A DNA stretch of 64,000 nucleotides from JAFAXD01 sp963760435 (GTDB taxonomy: Bacteria; Pseudomonadota; Alphaproteobacteria; Rhizobiales; Xanthobacteraceae). The stretch spans positions 186,001 through 250,000 of the forward strand of contig CAVXDE010000040.1 of the NCBI GenBank assembly GCA_963760435.1, written 5' to 3'. The position numbers and the translations under genes are program-made. The notes below the pieces were generated by a model. The model did not search any database. It was not told the origin of the DNA and saw only the letters and a list, made by a program, of their open reading frames with translations. Below are positions 19,988 through 28,335 of this stretch, one piece after another (within the stretch, counting starts at the first letter, position 1; each line of letters starts with the position of its first letter).

Positions 19988-20024
19988 TTCAGGTCATTCT
20001 TAGTCCGCCTGTGGAGGAGTTGCC

Positions 20025-20738
20025 ATGACCGAGTTCCAGCAATCCGCGGACAAGCCGTCGATGGGACAGAGTGCCGGCCGCTTCGCCATCCATGTTCTCA
20101 CGGCTTCGGGTGCAGCGCTCGCCTTTCTGGCGCTGCTGGCGGCGGTGGACCGGGCCTGGCCGGCGATGTTCCTGTGGCTGGGTATCGCGCTGATCGTGGA
20201 TGCAATCGACGGCCCGCTGGCCCGTGGTTTCCATGTCGCGGCGCTACTTCCGCGCTGGTCCGGAGGTACGCTGGACCTCGTCGTCGATTTCGTGACCTAC
20301 GTCTTCGTGCCCGCGTTTGCGATTGCCTATAGCGGGCTGTTGCCGGAGTTGCTGGCGCCGGCCGCCGGCATTGCCATCGTGGTGACCGGTGCAATCTATT
20401 TCGCCGACCGGCACATGAAGATGCCGGGCAACTATTTTCGCGGCTTTCCGGCGATCTGGAACACGGCGGCGTTCTATCTGTTGCTGCTGCGCCCAGCGCC
20501 GGCTTGGTCGGCGGTCGCGGTGGCAGCTCTCGCGGTAGCGACGTTTCTACCGTTCCCATTCATTCATCCGCTGCGCGTGGTCCGATTGCGCCTTCTCACC
20601 ATCACGTTGCTCGTCCTGTGGGGCGTGCTTGCGCTTGTTACGCTGGGCCGCGACATGTCGCCCGGGCCCGGGATCACGGTCGCGCTTTGCGCGATTGCGA
20701 TTTACGTCGTCGGCCTCGGCGCGCTGCGGCGCTCCTGA
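20025..20738 (+). CDS. pcs: Phosphatidylcholine synthase
   Basis: 237 residues with about seven or eight hydrophobic segments. The CDP-alcohol phosphatidyltransferase motif is present as D-A-I-D-G-P-L-A-R followed, with the longer spacing typical of Pcs, by G-G-T-L-D-L-V-V-D near residues 65-95. RHMKMPGNYFRGFPAIWN also matches this family. Pcs condenses choline with CDP-diacylglycerol to give phosphatidylcholine in the inner membrane, a lipid characteristic of many rhizobia. It converges on the ABC permease gene with a 4-base gap. Confidence 0.93.
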   Translation: MTEFQQSADKPSMGQSAGRFAIHVLTASGAALAFLALLAAVDRAWPAMFLWLGIALIVDAIDGPLARGFHVAALLPRWSGGTLDLVVDFVTYVFVPAFAIAYSGLLPELLAPAAGIAIVVTGAIYFADRHMKMPGNYFRGFPAIWNTAAFYLLLLRPAPAWSAVAVAALAVATFLPFPFIHPLRVVRLRLLTITLLVLWGVLALVTLGRDMSPGPGITVALCAIAIYVVGLGALRRS

Positions 20739-20742
20739 TCGA

Positions 20743-21861
20743 TCAAATCCGACGCAGCGCTTCTGCCGGAAGCATGCGAACGGCGCGCCAGGCCGGAAGC
20801 AACGATCCGAGAATGCAGAGCACGAAGGCAGCTAACAGCACCAATGTGATCAATCGCGTGCTCGGCCTGAAGGAGACCAAATTGCCGATTGCCGGGATGT
20901 ACGGGAAAGCGAGCGCCGCAATGACGCTCAGGGCCAATCCGAGCGCGCAGCCGATCACGCACATGAGGATACCCTCAACCACGATCGAGGCCATGATGCG
21001 CTGTTGGCTCCAGCCGATGGCGGCGAAGATGCCGATCTCACGCGTGCGTTCCTGCGTGGCCATCACCAGCGCGTTGAGCACATAAATCGCACCCATGATG
21101 ATGGCAATGATCGAAATGGCCAGCGATACCGCATCCAGGATCGCAAAGTTCCGATCTTTATCCAGCATCTCGTTGGCGGTGGACGCGGAGAGGTCTCCGA
21201 GCGCTTCAATCGCGCTCTTGATCTGCTTGAGTTCAACCGAGCCCTCGCCATGCGCGCCGTTGAGGTGGACCATGGTGACCTGCTCGGGCCGATGACTGAT
21301 TTTCTGCAGGTCACTCAAGGGAAGCAGCGTCACGCCGCGATTGACGGTGGTTGTGTAGTTGGCAATGCCGATGATCTTGAACTTGTCACCAAGGATAACG
21401 ATGTCGTCGCCGAGCTTCTTGCCAAGGGCCGCCGCGGCGGCGTCGCCCAGCACCGCGACACCATGCTCGCCACCAGCCGGCACGCGTCCTTCGCGTAGAG
21501 GAACCTTTTTCCAAAGATAGCTCGTGTCGGGCCACCCTTGTGCCAGCACGCTGCTGCCATCGGCACTCGGCGCAAACATGAACAACTCGCCCGAGGCCCG
21601 CGTCACGCCAGGAGTTGACGCAATGCGCTCGATCGTCTGCTCGGGAATGAAGCCCCCGAAGATATCGGACGCACCCTTCTGCATCACGACAAGATCATCG
21701 CCCATTTCGTTGATGCCTTCGCGCATGCCGTCTTGGATGCTATGCGAAAGCGACATCAGCGCGAGTGCGCTGCCGACAGCGAGCCCAATTCCCAGGATCG
21801 ACAGGCACGTGCGAACCGGCCTGCGTAGCAGATTGCGGCGCGCCAGACCGGCGAGATTCAT
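20743..21861 (-). CDS. ABC exporter permease, MacB/FtsX type
   Basis: 372 residues. One N-terminal transmembrane helix (TCLSILGIGLAVGSALAL), a periplasmic domain of about 210 residues with MacB-like features (VTRASGELFMFAPS, AVLGDAAAAALGKKLGD), then three C-terminal helices with the FtsX-domain ERTREIGIFAAIGWSQQRIM. Such permeases dimerise and, with a separate ATPase, extrude lipoproteins, peptides or lipids by a mechanotransmission mechanism. The gene overlaps the ATPase gene upstream by four bases, so the two are translationally coupled. No membrane-fusion partner lies next to it. Confidence 0.9.
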   Translation of the reverse strand: MNLAGLARRNLLRRPVRTCLSILGIGLAVGSALALMSLSHSIQDGMREGINEMGDDLVVMQKGASDIFGGFIPEQTIERIASTPGVTRASGELFMFAPSADGSSVLAQGWPDTSYLWKKVPLREGRVPAGGEHGVAVLGDAAAAALGKKLGDDIVILGDKFKIIGIANYTTTVNRGVTLLPLSDLQKISHRPEQVTMVHLNGAHGEGSVELKQIKSAIEALGDLSASTANEMLDKDRNFAILDAVSLAISIIAIIMGAIYVLNALVMATQERTREIGIFAAIGWSQQRIMASIVVEGILMCVIGCALGLALSVIAALAFPYIPAIGNLVSFRPSTRLITLVLLAAFVLCILGSLLPAWRAVRMLPAEALRRI

Positions 21862-22619
21862 GACCCGGCCGCTCCGACGATCGATGGTGCAACCAACGCC
21901 GTGCCGGCACCCTCGACAATGTGCCCGTCCTTGACGCGGATCTGGCGACGACAGCGGGCTGCGAGTGTCTCGTCATGGGTCACGAGCACGATCGCCGTGT
22001 TGGTCTCGTGGTGCAGCTTGAACAGCAAATCGGCGACGAGAAGCGCATTGACACTGTCCAAACTGCCGGTCGGCTCATCCGCGAGCAGCAACAGTGGTTC
22101 GTTCGCAATCGCTCGCGCGATTGCGACACGTTGCCGCTCACCGCCCGAAAGGGTCGTGACCCGGTTGTGCATGCGGGCTTCGAGCCCAACCCGCTCAAGC
22201 AGGATGGCCGCGCGAGTTTGACGGCGCACCGTCGACATGCCGCGCCCAAACAACGCCAGTTCGACATTCTCAAGGGCCGTCAACGTCGGAATTAGATTGA
22301 ATTCCTGAAATACAATGCCGATTTGCGTTCGCCGCAGCCGCGCCCAGTCCGCTTGCTTGCGTATCGACTGTCCCTGCCACAGCACGGTTCCGGCGCTGGG
22401 ATAGTCAATTCCGCACAAGAGGTTGACCAGGCTGCTCTTGCCGCTGCCGCTTGCACCGACGATGGCAACGCAGTCACTTGGCTGGATTTCCAGATCGACA
22501 TCCGTCACGGCAGCGATTGCGCCCCCGTCATAAAGACGGCTGACGTTCCGCAATGCGAGCAGGGGCGGGGATTCCAACACCTTATCAGAGCAGGAATTGG
22601 ATTTATTCTCGTTATACAT
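21858..22619 (-). CDS. ABC exporter ATP-binding protein, LolD/MacB type
   Basis: 253 residues. Walker A GASGSGKSS, Q-loop FQEFNLIPTL, signature LSGGERQRVAIARAI and Walker B LLLADEPTGSLD, in the LolD/MacB arrangement (the IPTLTALENVEL stretch is typical). It energises the permease encoded just downstream. The N-terminus has a short extra segment (MYNENKSNSCSDKV). It opens a two-gene operon transcribed away from the alpha-oxoamine synthase gene. Confidence 0.93.
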   Translation of the reverse strand: MYNENKSNSCSDKVLESPPLLALRNVSRLYDGGAIAAVTDVDLEIQPSDCVAIVGASGSGKSSLVNLLCGIDYPSAGTVLWQGQSIRKQADWARLRRTQIGIVFQEFNLIPTLTALENVELALFGRGMSTVRRQTRAAILLERVGLEARMHNRVTTLSGGERQRVAIARAIANEPLLLLADEPTGSLDSVNALLVADLLFKLHHETNTAIVLVTHDETLAARCRRQIRVKDGHIVEGAGTALVAPSIVGAAGS

Positions 22620-22956
22620 TCGGATGAGGCTGTTGACTCTTGCATTGCAACAAGAACGTGTGCGTCTATTCGAACGCTACATGTTGTAACATCAAAAACT
22701 GCTTAGATTTTTGATGATGACGGCCACGGTAGATTTACACCCCGGCGTATCCTCTATATAAATTTTTCTGACCGGTCACAACTGGGCGACTTGGGGCCGG
22801 ACGAGGGGCGCAATCAACCGCACGCAAAGATCTACCGATCCGCGCGTTCTGCGTGGCGTCCTTCTTTGTCAGAATGGCTGAAAGGCGCGACCACGCGGTC
22901 GTGCGACTGAGCCTCTCAGGACATTGCCGCCCAGGAAAAAGCGAGAGGTGCATCGC
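22620..22956. promoter_or_regulatory. Divergent control region between ABC exporter and alpha-oxoamine synthase
   Basis: A 337-base AT-richer gap between two divergent genes. It holds two short perfect palindromes, TTGCATTGCAA at 22640-22650 and ATGTTGTAACAT at 22681-22692, which are candidate operator sites upstream of the exporter operon, and one good promoter for the synthase (see next entry). From about 22770 to 22950 there is a roughly 190-base untranslated leader for the synthase, in which I see no known riboswitch. Confidence 0.45.
22734..22762 (+). promoter_or_regulatory. Sigma-70 type promoter for the alpha-oxoamine synthase
   Basis: TTTACA (22734-22739), a 17-base spacer, then TATAAA (22757-22762). 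Spacing is ideal and each hexamer has one mismatch or fewer from the core pattern TTGACA / TATAAT at most positions. It points toward the synthase gene. Confidence 0.5.
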
Positions 22957-24285
22957 GTGAAGGAATTCGTTGAGCTCGCCAATTGGTTCGGGTGGCAATC
23001 TCCGCATGTCCCTCTGGTCGTCGACAGTCTTCCGACCCCGACATTCACGATAAAAGAACAGCCGCGGGTCTCCTTCAGCACCAACAATTATCTTGGAATT
23101 GCGACAAGTCCGCGCACAAAAGCGGCGGCCATTCGCGGCATTGAGGCGTATGGGGTTGGCAACAGCGATTCGCGGCTGCTCGGCGGCAACCTCGCGCTGT
23201 ACGGAGAACTCGAACAGAAGCTCGCACGCGCCAACGGCAAGAGCCACGCGATCCTGTTTGCGACCGGATATCTCACCAACCTTGGAGCTCTATCGACGCT
23301 GGCGCGCGCCCCTCAGATCGCACGCGCCGTCGGATTCACGCCAAGCCGGGAATACACGTACGCCTACTTCAGCGACGAATATAACCACATCAGCATTCGC
23401 GAAGGTATGGGTTTGTCCGGCGCCAGACGATACAGCTATCGTCATCTCGATCTCGATCATCTTGAGAAACTGCTGCGCCAGTCGACCGCGACCTGCAAGA
23501 TCATTGTGACCGACGGCGTGTTCAGCCAGGATGGCGACATTGCGCCGATCCCCGATCTGCTGCGGCTGGCCGATCGTTGGGACGCCATGGTCTATGTCGA
23601 CGACGCCCATGGAGCCGGCGTGCTCGGCGCCTCCGGCGGCGGCATTCTGGAGCATTTCCAAGCGGCCAGTGACCGGCTGATCTACATGGCGACGCTGAGC
23701 AAGGCGTACGGTTCGATCGGCGGCTACGTCGCGGCAACCGGGTTGATCACCGAAATACTGCGGATGTCATCAGCAGCCTATGGCTTCACGGCAACGCTGC
23801 CGCCCGACCAGGCAATGATTATCTCGACCGCGATCGACGTTGTTCGCGATGAGCCGGAGCGCCGTCGACAGCTGTGGGCCAATCAGCGCTATTTCGTCAG
23901 GCGCATGGCCGATTTGAACTACAAGCTGGTCGCAACGCAGACGCCGATCGTGCCGATCTGGCTGGGAGATGATGCAAAGGCCGATAAGCTTGCACTCGCA
24001 ATTCGCGCCGAAGGCATTCACGTCGACGCGATCAGGTTTCCCGCCGTGCCGCTCAACTCTGCGCGGCTTCGTATCCAAATGAACGCCGGGCATAGCCGCG
24101 CGGATATCGACCATCTGATCGATGTGTTGCGACGGCATCAACATCTCGCCGAACCCGGCGGGCGCGCGGTAGCCGGGAACGTTCCGAGCCGGCCGACGGC
24201 CGGCGGCCCATGCGCCTCTTGCGCCGCCGGTCGCGGCCCCGCTGGCAGCGATCGAGTAATTTGCCCGCCGACTGTGCTGCATTAG
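22957..24285 (+). CDS. Alpha-oxoamine synthase (BioF / SPT / CqsA-like)
   Basis: About 442 residues from the GTG at 22957, which follows GAGAGG at good spacing; a TTG at 22924 would add eleven. It is a PLP fold-type I enzyme: FSTNNYLGIATSP, GVGNSDSRLLGGNLALYGELE, VTDGVFSQDGDIAPIP, VYVDDAHGAGVLG and the PLP-lysine in MATLSKAYGSIGG. The family condenses an amino acid with an acyl-CoA (8-amino-7-oxononanoate, 3-ketosphinganine, amino-ketone signals). A roughly 20-residue insertion around APQIARAVGFTPSREYTYAY differs from BioF. No bio genes are near; the exporter genes face it. The C-terminal about 40 residues are Gly/Ala/Pro-rich and unlike the family. Confidence 0.85.
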   Translation: MKEFVELANWFGWQSPHVPLVVDSLPTPTFTIKEQPRVSFSTNNYLGIATSPRTKAAAIRGIEAYGVGNSDSRLLGGNLALYGELEQKLARANGKSHAILFATGYLTNLGALSTLARAPQIARAVGFTPSREYTYAYFSDEYNHISIREGMGLSGARRYSYRHLDLDHLEKLLRQSTATCKIIVTDGVFSQDGDIAPIPDLLRLADRWDAMVYVDDAHGAGVLGASGGGILEHFQAASDRLIYMATLSKAYGSIGGYVAATGLITEILRMSSAAYGFTATLPPDQAMIISTAIDVVRDEPERRRQLWANQRYFVRRMADLNYKLVATQTPIVPIWLGDDAKADKLALAIRAEGIHVDAIRFPAVPLNSARLRIQMNAGHSRADIDHLIDVLRRHQHLAEPGGRAVAGNVPSRPTAGGPCASCAAGRGPAGSDRVICPPTVLH

Positions 24286-24342
24286 CCGGACTCGAATCGA
24301 TGTCCGCTTTTCTGCCTTTTATTGAACGCATAGCGTCTGGCC

Positions 24343-25084
24343 ATGCTCGGGCTTCTCACCGATCCCAATGCGTGGCTTGCACTCGTCACCTTGAGCGCGC
24401 TCGAGATCGTTCTCGGCATCGATAACGTCGTCTTCATCTCGGTGCTGGTGTCGCGCCTCGAGCCGCACCGTGCCACGCGAGTCCGGCAACTCGGATTGGC
24501 GCTGGCACTGGTGTTTCGGATTGCTCTGCTGTTTGCGCTCACCTGGATGATGGGGCTGACACGCCCGATTGCCGTTCTGTGGGGTGAGCCGCTCTCTTGG
24601 AACGACGTCATCCTGATCGCTGGCGGACTGTTCCTGATTGCCAAGGCGACGCATGAGATCCACACCGAGGTGGAGACGAGTGCCGGCGAGTTCGAGCGCC
24701 GACGAGGCAAAGCCTGCCGCGCCCTCACTTGCCGTCGCGATCGCCCAAGTGGTGCTCATCGACGTCGTGTTTTCCATCGACTCGATCGTCACCGCGGTCG
24801 GCATGGCGCAGGATATCCGCATCATGATTGCGGCCGTGCTGATTGCGGTCGGGATCATGTACGTCGCCTCCGGAACTGTCGCGACTTTCATCGCCCATCA
24901 CCCGACCACCAAGATGCTGGCGCTCGCCTTTCTGGTCCTGATCGGCGTCGCGCTCCTGGCGGATGGATTCGGTATCCATTTCCCGCGCGGCTACATCTAT
25001 TTCGCCATGGCATTCGCCGCGGCCGTGGAGGCGATGAACGTTCTGGTGCATCGCCGGCGCCGGAGGAGGCGGGGCGGCGGGTAG
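24343..25084 (+). pseudogene. TerC-family membrane protein, one frameshift
   Basis: The first about 118 residues (MLGLLTDPNAWLALVTLSALEIVLGIDNVVFISVLVSRL) match TerC, including the GIDNVVF motif. The frame then changes near 24700, after EVETSAGEFE, and continues as EAKPAAPSLAVAIAQVVLIDVVFSIDSIVTAVGMAQ, the second TerC half with its own S-I-D-S-I motif. The span of 742 bases is one more than a multiple of three, so a single-base insertion explains it. An intact form would have about 246 residues and seven helices. TerC proteins act in metal (Mn2+) export or tellurite resistance. Could be decay or an assembly error. Confidence 0.85.
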
Positions 25085-25152
25085 CTTGCGGCGGGGGCTG
25101 CCAAGTTTCTATGATCGCCTTCGACTTGGGGCGGAAACACAAGGAGCAGGCG

Positions 25153-26130
25153 ATGGTTGCGGCAGTACGCGTTCACAAGACCGGCGGTCCTGACGTCTTG
25201 ACCTATGAGGATGTCGAGGTGGCGGCACCCGGGCCGGGCCAGGTCCGCGTCAAGCAGCATGCCTGCGGCATCAATTACATCGATACATATTTCCGCGCCG
25301 GCGCCTACCCATCGCCCATCGGGCTGCCGTTCGTGGCCGGCAACGAAGGCGCGGGAGAAGTGACCGCCGTCGGATCCGGGGTGACCGACATCAAGGTCGG
25401 CGATCGGATCGGCTACGTCAGCGCGCTCGGCGGCTATGCGGCGGAGCGGCTTCTGCCAGCAGAACGCGCCGTGAAGCTGCCCGCATCAATCAGCTACGAG
25501 CAGGCCGCCGGCATGATGCTCAAGGGCATGACCGCCGAATATCTGCTCAACCGCACGTTCAAGGTGAAGCCCGGCATGACCATCCTGGTGCACGCCGCGG
25601 CCGGCGGCGTCGGGCTGATCTTGTGCCAATGGGGCAAGCACCTCGGCGCGACCGTTATCGGCACCGTCGGATCGAAGGACAAGGCGGACCTGGCCAAGGC
25701 CAATGGCTGCGATCACGCAATTCTTTATCGGAACGAGGATTTCGTCGCACGCACCAAGGAGATCACTGGCGGGGGATTGTGCGACGTCGTCTATGACGGC
25801 GTCGGCAAGGATACCTTCCCGGCCTCGCTCGATTGCCTGCATCCGCTCGGCATGTTCGTGAGCTTCGGCAGTTCCTCCGGACAGATCGATGCGTTCAACA
25901 TCAACATCCTGCAAACCAAAGGCTCGCTGTTCGCGACCCGTCCGACGCTCAATCACTACGCCGCCAAGCGTGCCGACTTGCTCGCAATCGCCGACGATTT
26001 GTTCAAGGTGGTCGAGAGCGGCAAGGTGAAGATTCCGGTCAACCAGAAGTATCCGCTGAAGGAAGCGCAGAAAGCGCATCGCGAGCTGGAAGGCCGCGCC
26101 ACGACCGGGTCGTCGATCCTCATCCCGTGA
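25153..26130 (+). CDS. Zinc-independent quinone oxidoreductase (QOR-like)
   Basis: 325 residues from MVAAVRVHKTGGPDVL, preceded by AAGGAGC. It belongs to the medium-chain reductase superfamily: GroES-like N-half with FVAGNEGAGEVTAVG, then a Rossmann domain with VHAAAGGVGLILCQWGKHLGA. The structural and catalytic zinc cysteines are absent, as in QOR/zeta-crystallin enzymes. The family reduces quinones with NADPH in the cytoplasm. A false longer frame joins it to the preceding broken terC; the spacing and ribosome site support the start given. Confidence 0.93.
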   Translation: MVAAVRVHKTGGPDVLTYEDVEVAAPGPGQVRVKQHACGINYIDTYFRAGAYPSPIGLPFVAGNEGAGEVTAVGSGVTDIKVGDRIGYVSALGGYAAERLLPAERAVKLPASISYEQAAGMMLKGMTAEYLLNRTFKVKPGMTILVHAAAGGVGLILCQWGKHLGATVIGTVGSKDKADLAKANGCDHAILYRNEDFVARTKEITGGGLCDVVYDGVGKDTFPASLDCLHPLGMFVSFGSSSGQIDAFNINILQTKGSLFATRPTLNHYAAKRADLLAIADDLFKVVESGKVKIPVNQKYPLKEAQKAHRELEGRATTGSSILIP

Positions 26131-26152
26131 GTGGGACGTCTTAACGGCGTCG

Positions 26153-26767
26153 CTATCCGTTGGCTGCCATGGCGTTCGCGATTTGCTCGCGTGCGGCTAT
26201 ACGCTGTTTCCATCCCTTGAGATCGGCGAGGCCAGCCGTGCCCTCGATAAGGCTCGCGCGTGCCAGGACGACCGGATAGAGGGCGACGTCGGCAATGGAG
26301 AACTCTCCGGCGAGGTAGGAACGGCCCTGCAAACGACTGTCGATGTTGGTGCAGTGCTTGAGAAAGCGCTGTTCGAAGTAACGGGCGTTCGCGGCGCTCT
26401 TTTCCGGGGCGAACGACAGTTGAAACAATGCCGATGACGCCGGTCCGAGGTCAGTGACAGCGTGCATGAACCAGTCAAGCGCCTCCATTCGACGCTGTGG
26501 GTCCTGTGGTATCAGCTTTCCGGATTTCTCCGCACAATAGAGAACAATCGCGGCCGATTGCGTGACGGTGATCGGCGCGCCGCCCGGACCGCTATCGTCG
26601 ACGATGACCGGAATGGTCGCTCGCGGGTTGATGGCGAGGAACTCCGGTTTGCGCTGATCCCCCTTGTCCAGATCGAGTTGATGAACACGATGCGCGAGCC
26701 CGCATTCTGCGAGAGCAAGCGCGGCGCGACGACCGTTCATCGTCGCAGCCGTGAAGAGATCAATCAT
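26153..26767 (-). CDS. Glutathione S-transferase family protein
   Basis: 204 residues from MIDLFTAATMNGRRAALALAE. Thioredoxin-fold N-domain with the cis-proline region ATIPVIVDDSG and the Q-S-A-A-I-V-L-Y helix that contacts glutathione, then an all-helical C-domain with SIADVALYPV (the conserved N-capping-box region). Resembles the YghU/Ure2p-like branch. A role in detoxification or disulfide reduction is inferred. The ORF continues upstream without a good start. Confidence 0.9.
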   Translation of the reverse strand: MIDLFTAATMNGRRAALALAECGLAHRVHQLDLDKGDQRKPEFLAINPRATIPVIVDDSGPGGAPITVTQSAAIVLYCAEKSGKLIPQDPQRRMEALDWFMHAVTDLGPASSALFQLSFAPEKSAANARYFEQRFLKHCTNIDSRLQGRSYLAGEFSIADVALYPVVLARASLIEGTAGLADLKGWKQRIAAREQIANAMAANG

Positions 26768-26808
26768 GTCGCTGCAGGATCCTGGGATAAGGCGAGCAAG
26801 GCGAAAGC

Positions 26809-26907
26809 TCAGCGGCGGTAGATGCCCTTTGCGATCATATCCTCGATTTGCTCGCTGATGAAGCTGTCGTAATCCTTGTTGGGCGAAACGTGACACGTGG
26901 ATAGCAT
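26809..26907 (-). CDS. Possible ParD-like antitoxin fragment
   Basis: A 32-residue frame MLSTCHVSPNKDYDSFISEQIEDMIAKGIYRR that stops just where the helix of a ParD antitoxin would continue (F-I-x-E-Q-[IV]-x-x-x-[IV]-A-x-G-x-Y-[RS]). It lies upstream of the GST gene on the same strand. I see no ParE partner. It is probably a relic of a toxin-antitoxin gene, or a chance frame. Confidence 0.3.
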   Translation of the reverse strand: MLSTCHVSPNKDYDSFISEQIEDMIAKGIYRR

Positions 26908-26980
26908 GGTTCAGATTGGCGGCAATGTCGTCGCAAGCGAGAAGCCAGCTGGTTTCAACCAGTAATCATTGAGGTTAGTC

Positions 26981-27652
26981 ATGCACGTTGGCTTGATTGG
27001 TGGCATCGGTGTCGCGGCGACCGAATTCTACTATCGCGGTCTCATCGCGCGGCACGAAAAGTCGGGGATCGCGCTCGATCTGACGATCGTCCACGCCGAC
27101 GTCAACGAACTCACCCAGAACGCCGCCAAGGGGGAAGCGAGAAAGCAGGCGGAGAATTTCGCCAAGCTCATTGCGCGGCTTGCGGCAGCCGGTGCCGGCG
27201 CGGCGGCCGTCACGTCAATGACGGGGCATTTCTGTATCCGCGAGTTGGAAGCCATGTCGCCGCTGCCACTGATCAACGTCATTCCGGAGATCGACGCCGA
27301 ACTGCGGCGACGAAATCTGAAGACGGTTGGTATTCTGGGAACCCGCACCGTGATGGGCACGAAAATCTATGGCGGTATATCGAGCGCGGCGGTCGTGCTG
27401 CCACAAGGCGACGCATTCGATCTGGTCCATACCAACTACGTTGACATGGCGCTCGCCGGTCGCGTCACGCAAGCGCAGCGAGAGGTGTTCTTCTCGATCG
27501 GCCGACGCCTTTGCGAGGAGCAGGGCGCCGAGGCGGTCCTGCTCGGCGGCACCGATCTCTGTTTGGCCTTTCAGGACCGCGACTGCGGATTTCTGGTGAT
27601 CGATTGCGCCGACGTACACATCGATGCGATCTACGCGCGCTCCCGCGCGTAG
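26981..27652 (+). CDS. Aspartate/glutamate racemase family protein
   Basis: 223 residues from MHVGLIGGIGVAATEFYY. The two-domain racemase fold is visible with one catalytic region at V-T-S-M-T-G-H in the first half and GTRTVMGTKIYGG and VLLGGTDLCLAF in the second. In the classical enzyme both acid-base residues are cysteine; here the first (usually A-x-x-C-N-T) is V-T-S-M-T-G-H with no cysteine, whereas the second half has GGTDL rather than GC-T-E-[IL]. The substrate may therefore not be an ordinary amino acid, or the protein may be inactive as a racemase. Confidence 0.75.
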   Translation: MHVGLIGGIGVAATEFYYRGLIARHEKSGIALDLTIVHADVNELTQNAAKGEARKQAENFAKLIARLAAAGAGAAAVTSMTGHFCIRELEAMSPLPLINVIPEIDAELRRRNLKTVGILGTRTVMGTKIYGGISSAAVVLPQGDAFDLVHTNYVDMALAGRVTQAQREVFFSIGRRLCEEQGAEAVLLGGTDLCLAFQDRDCGFLVIDCADVHIDAIYARSRA

Positions 27653-27658
27653 CCTGGA

Positions 27659-28297
27659 TCAACGCCGCTTCGGCCGGCGCACGCTGCGCACCGTTCCGCT
27701 GCTGCCGCCACCGCAGAAGAAGCGCTCGCCGCCGTCGGACTCCAGCCCCGACACGCCGATGCCGGACGGCATTTCGAGTTGCTCAAGTACTTCTCCGCTT
27801 TGCGGATCAACGCGCCGCACCTCGCTTTGGTCGCCTTCCCAGGTGCCGTGCCAGAGCTCGCCCTCGACCCAAGTGACCCCCGTGACGAACCGGTTGGAGT
27901 CGATTGTGCGCAGGATCGTCCCGGTCTCAGGATCGATTTGATGGATTTTGCGCGCTCGGCTTTCCCCGACCCAGAGCGTGCCTTCAGCCCACGCCAGCCC
28001 CGAATCGCCGCCACCGCCAGGCGCTGGGATCGAGCCCAGTACGCGGCCCGTATCGGGGTCGATTTTCTGAATACGATCCTCGGCGATCTGAAACAGATGC
28101 CGGCCGTCGAACGCCGTTCCGGCATGCGCCGCAACGTCGATGGTGCGCTTCATCTTCCCGTTCGTCGGTTCGAACGCGACAAGTTTGTTTCCGGCTGCAA
28201 ACCAAACATTCTGGCCATCATAGGTGACGCCGTTCACGCGCTCAGCGCCGGCAAAGGGTCCATATTCTTCCAGGATTTCGGCTGCTGATCGTTTCAT
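27659..28297 (-). CDS. Beta-propeller protein (Vgb-like repeats)
   Basis: 212 residues from MKRSAAEILEEYGPF; a longer frame upstream is unlikely. Repeats of about 42 residues (VNGVTYDGQNVWFAAGNKLVAFEP, KIHQIDPETGTILRTID, EVRRVDPQSGEVLEQLE) form blades of a beta-propeller like virginiamycin B lyase or glutamine cyclotransferase relatives. No signal peptide is visible, so probably cytoplasmic. The C-terminus is a Gly/Arg-rich tail (GGGSSGTVRSVRRPKRR). It lies 38 bases behind the regulator gene on the same strand and is probably controlled by it. Enzymatic function unknown. Confidence 0.78.
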   Translation of the reverse strand: MKRSAAEILEEYGPFAGAERVNGVTYDGQNVWFAAGNKLVAFEPTNGKMKRTIDVAAHAGTAFDGRHLFQIAEDRIQKIDPDTGRVLGSIPAPGGGGDSGLAWAEGTLWVGESRARKIHQIDPETGTILRTIDSNRFVTGVTWVEGELWHGTWEGDQSEVRRVDPQSGEVLEQLEMPSGIGVSGLESDGGERFFCGGGSSGTVRSVRRPKRR

Positions 28298-28335
28298 GTC
28301 CGATCCTCTGTGTTGGAATGGGTACGGCACACGCT

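Noticed and set aside
24343..26130. One 595-residue frame joining TerC to the quinone oxidoreductase
   Set aside because: Only its first 118 and last 325 residues look like protein. The middle is out-of-frame terC, and the oxidoreductase has its own start with a ribosome site, so this is a false fusion caused by the frameshift.
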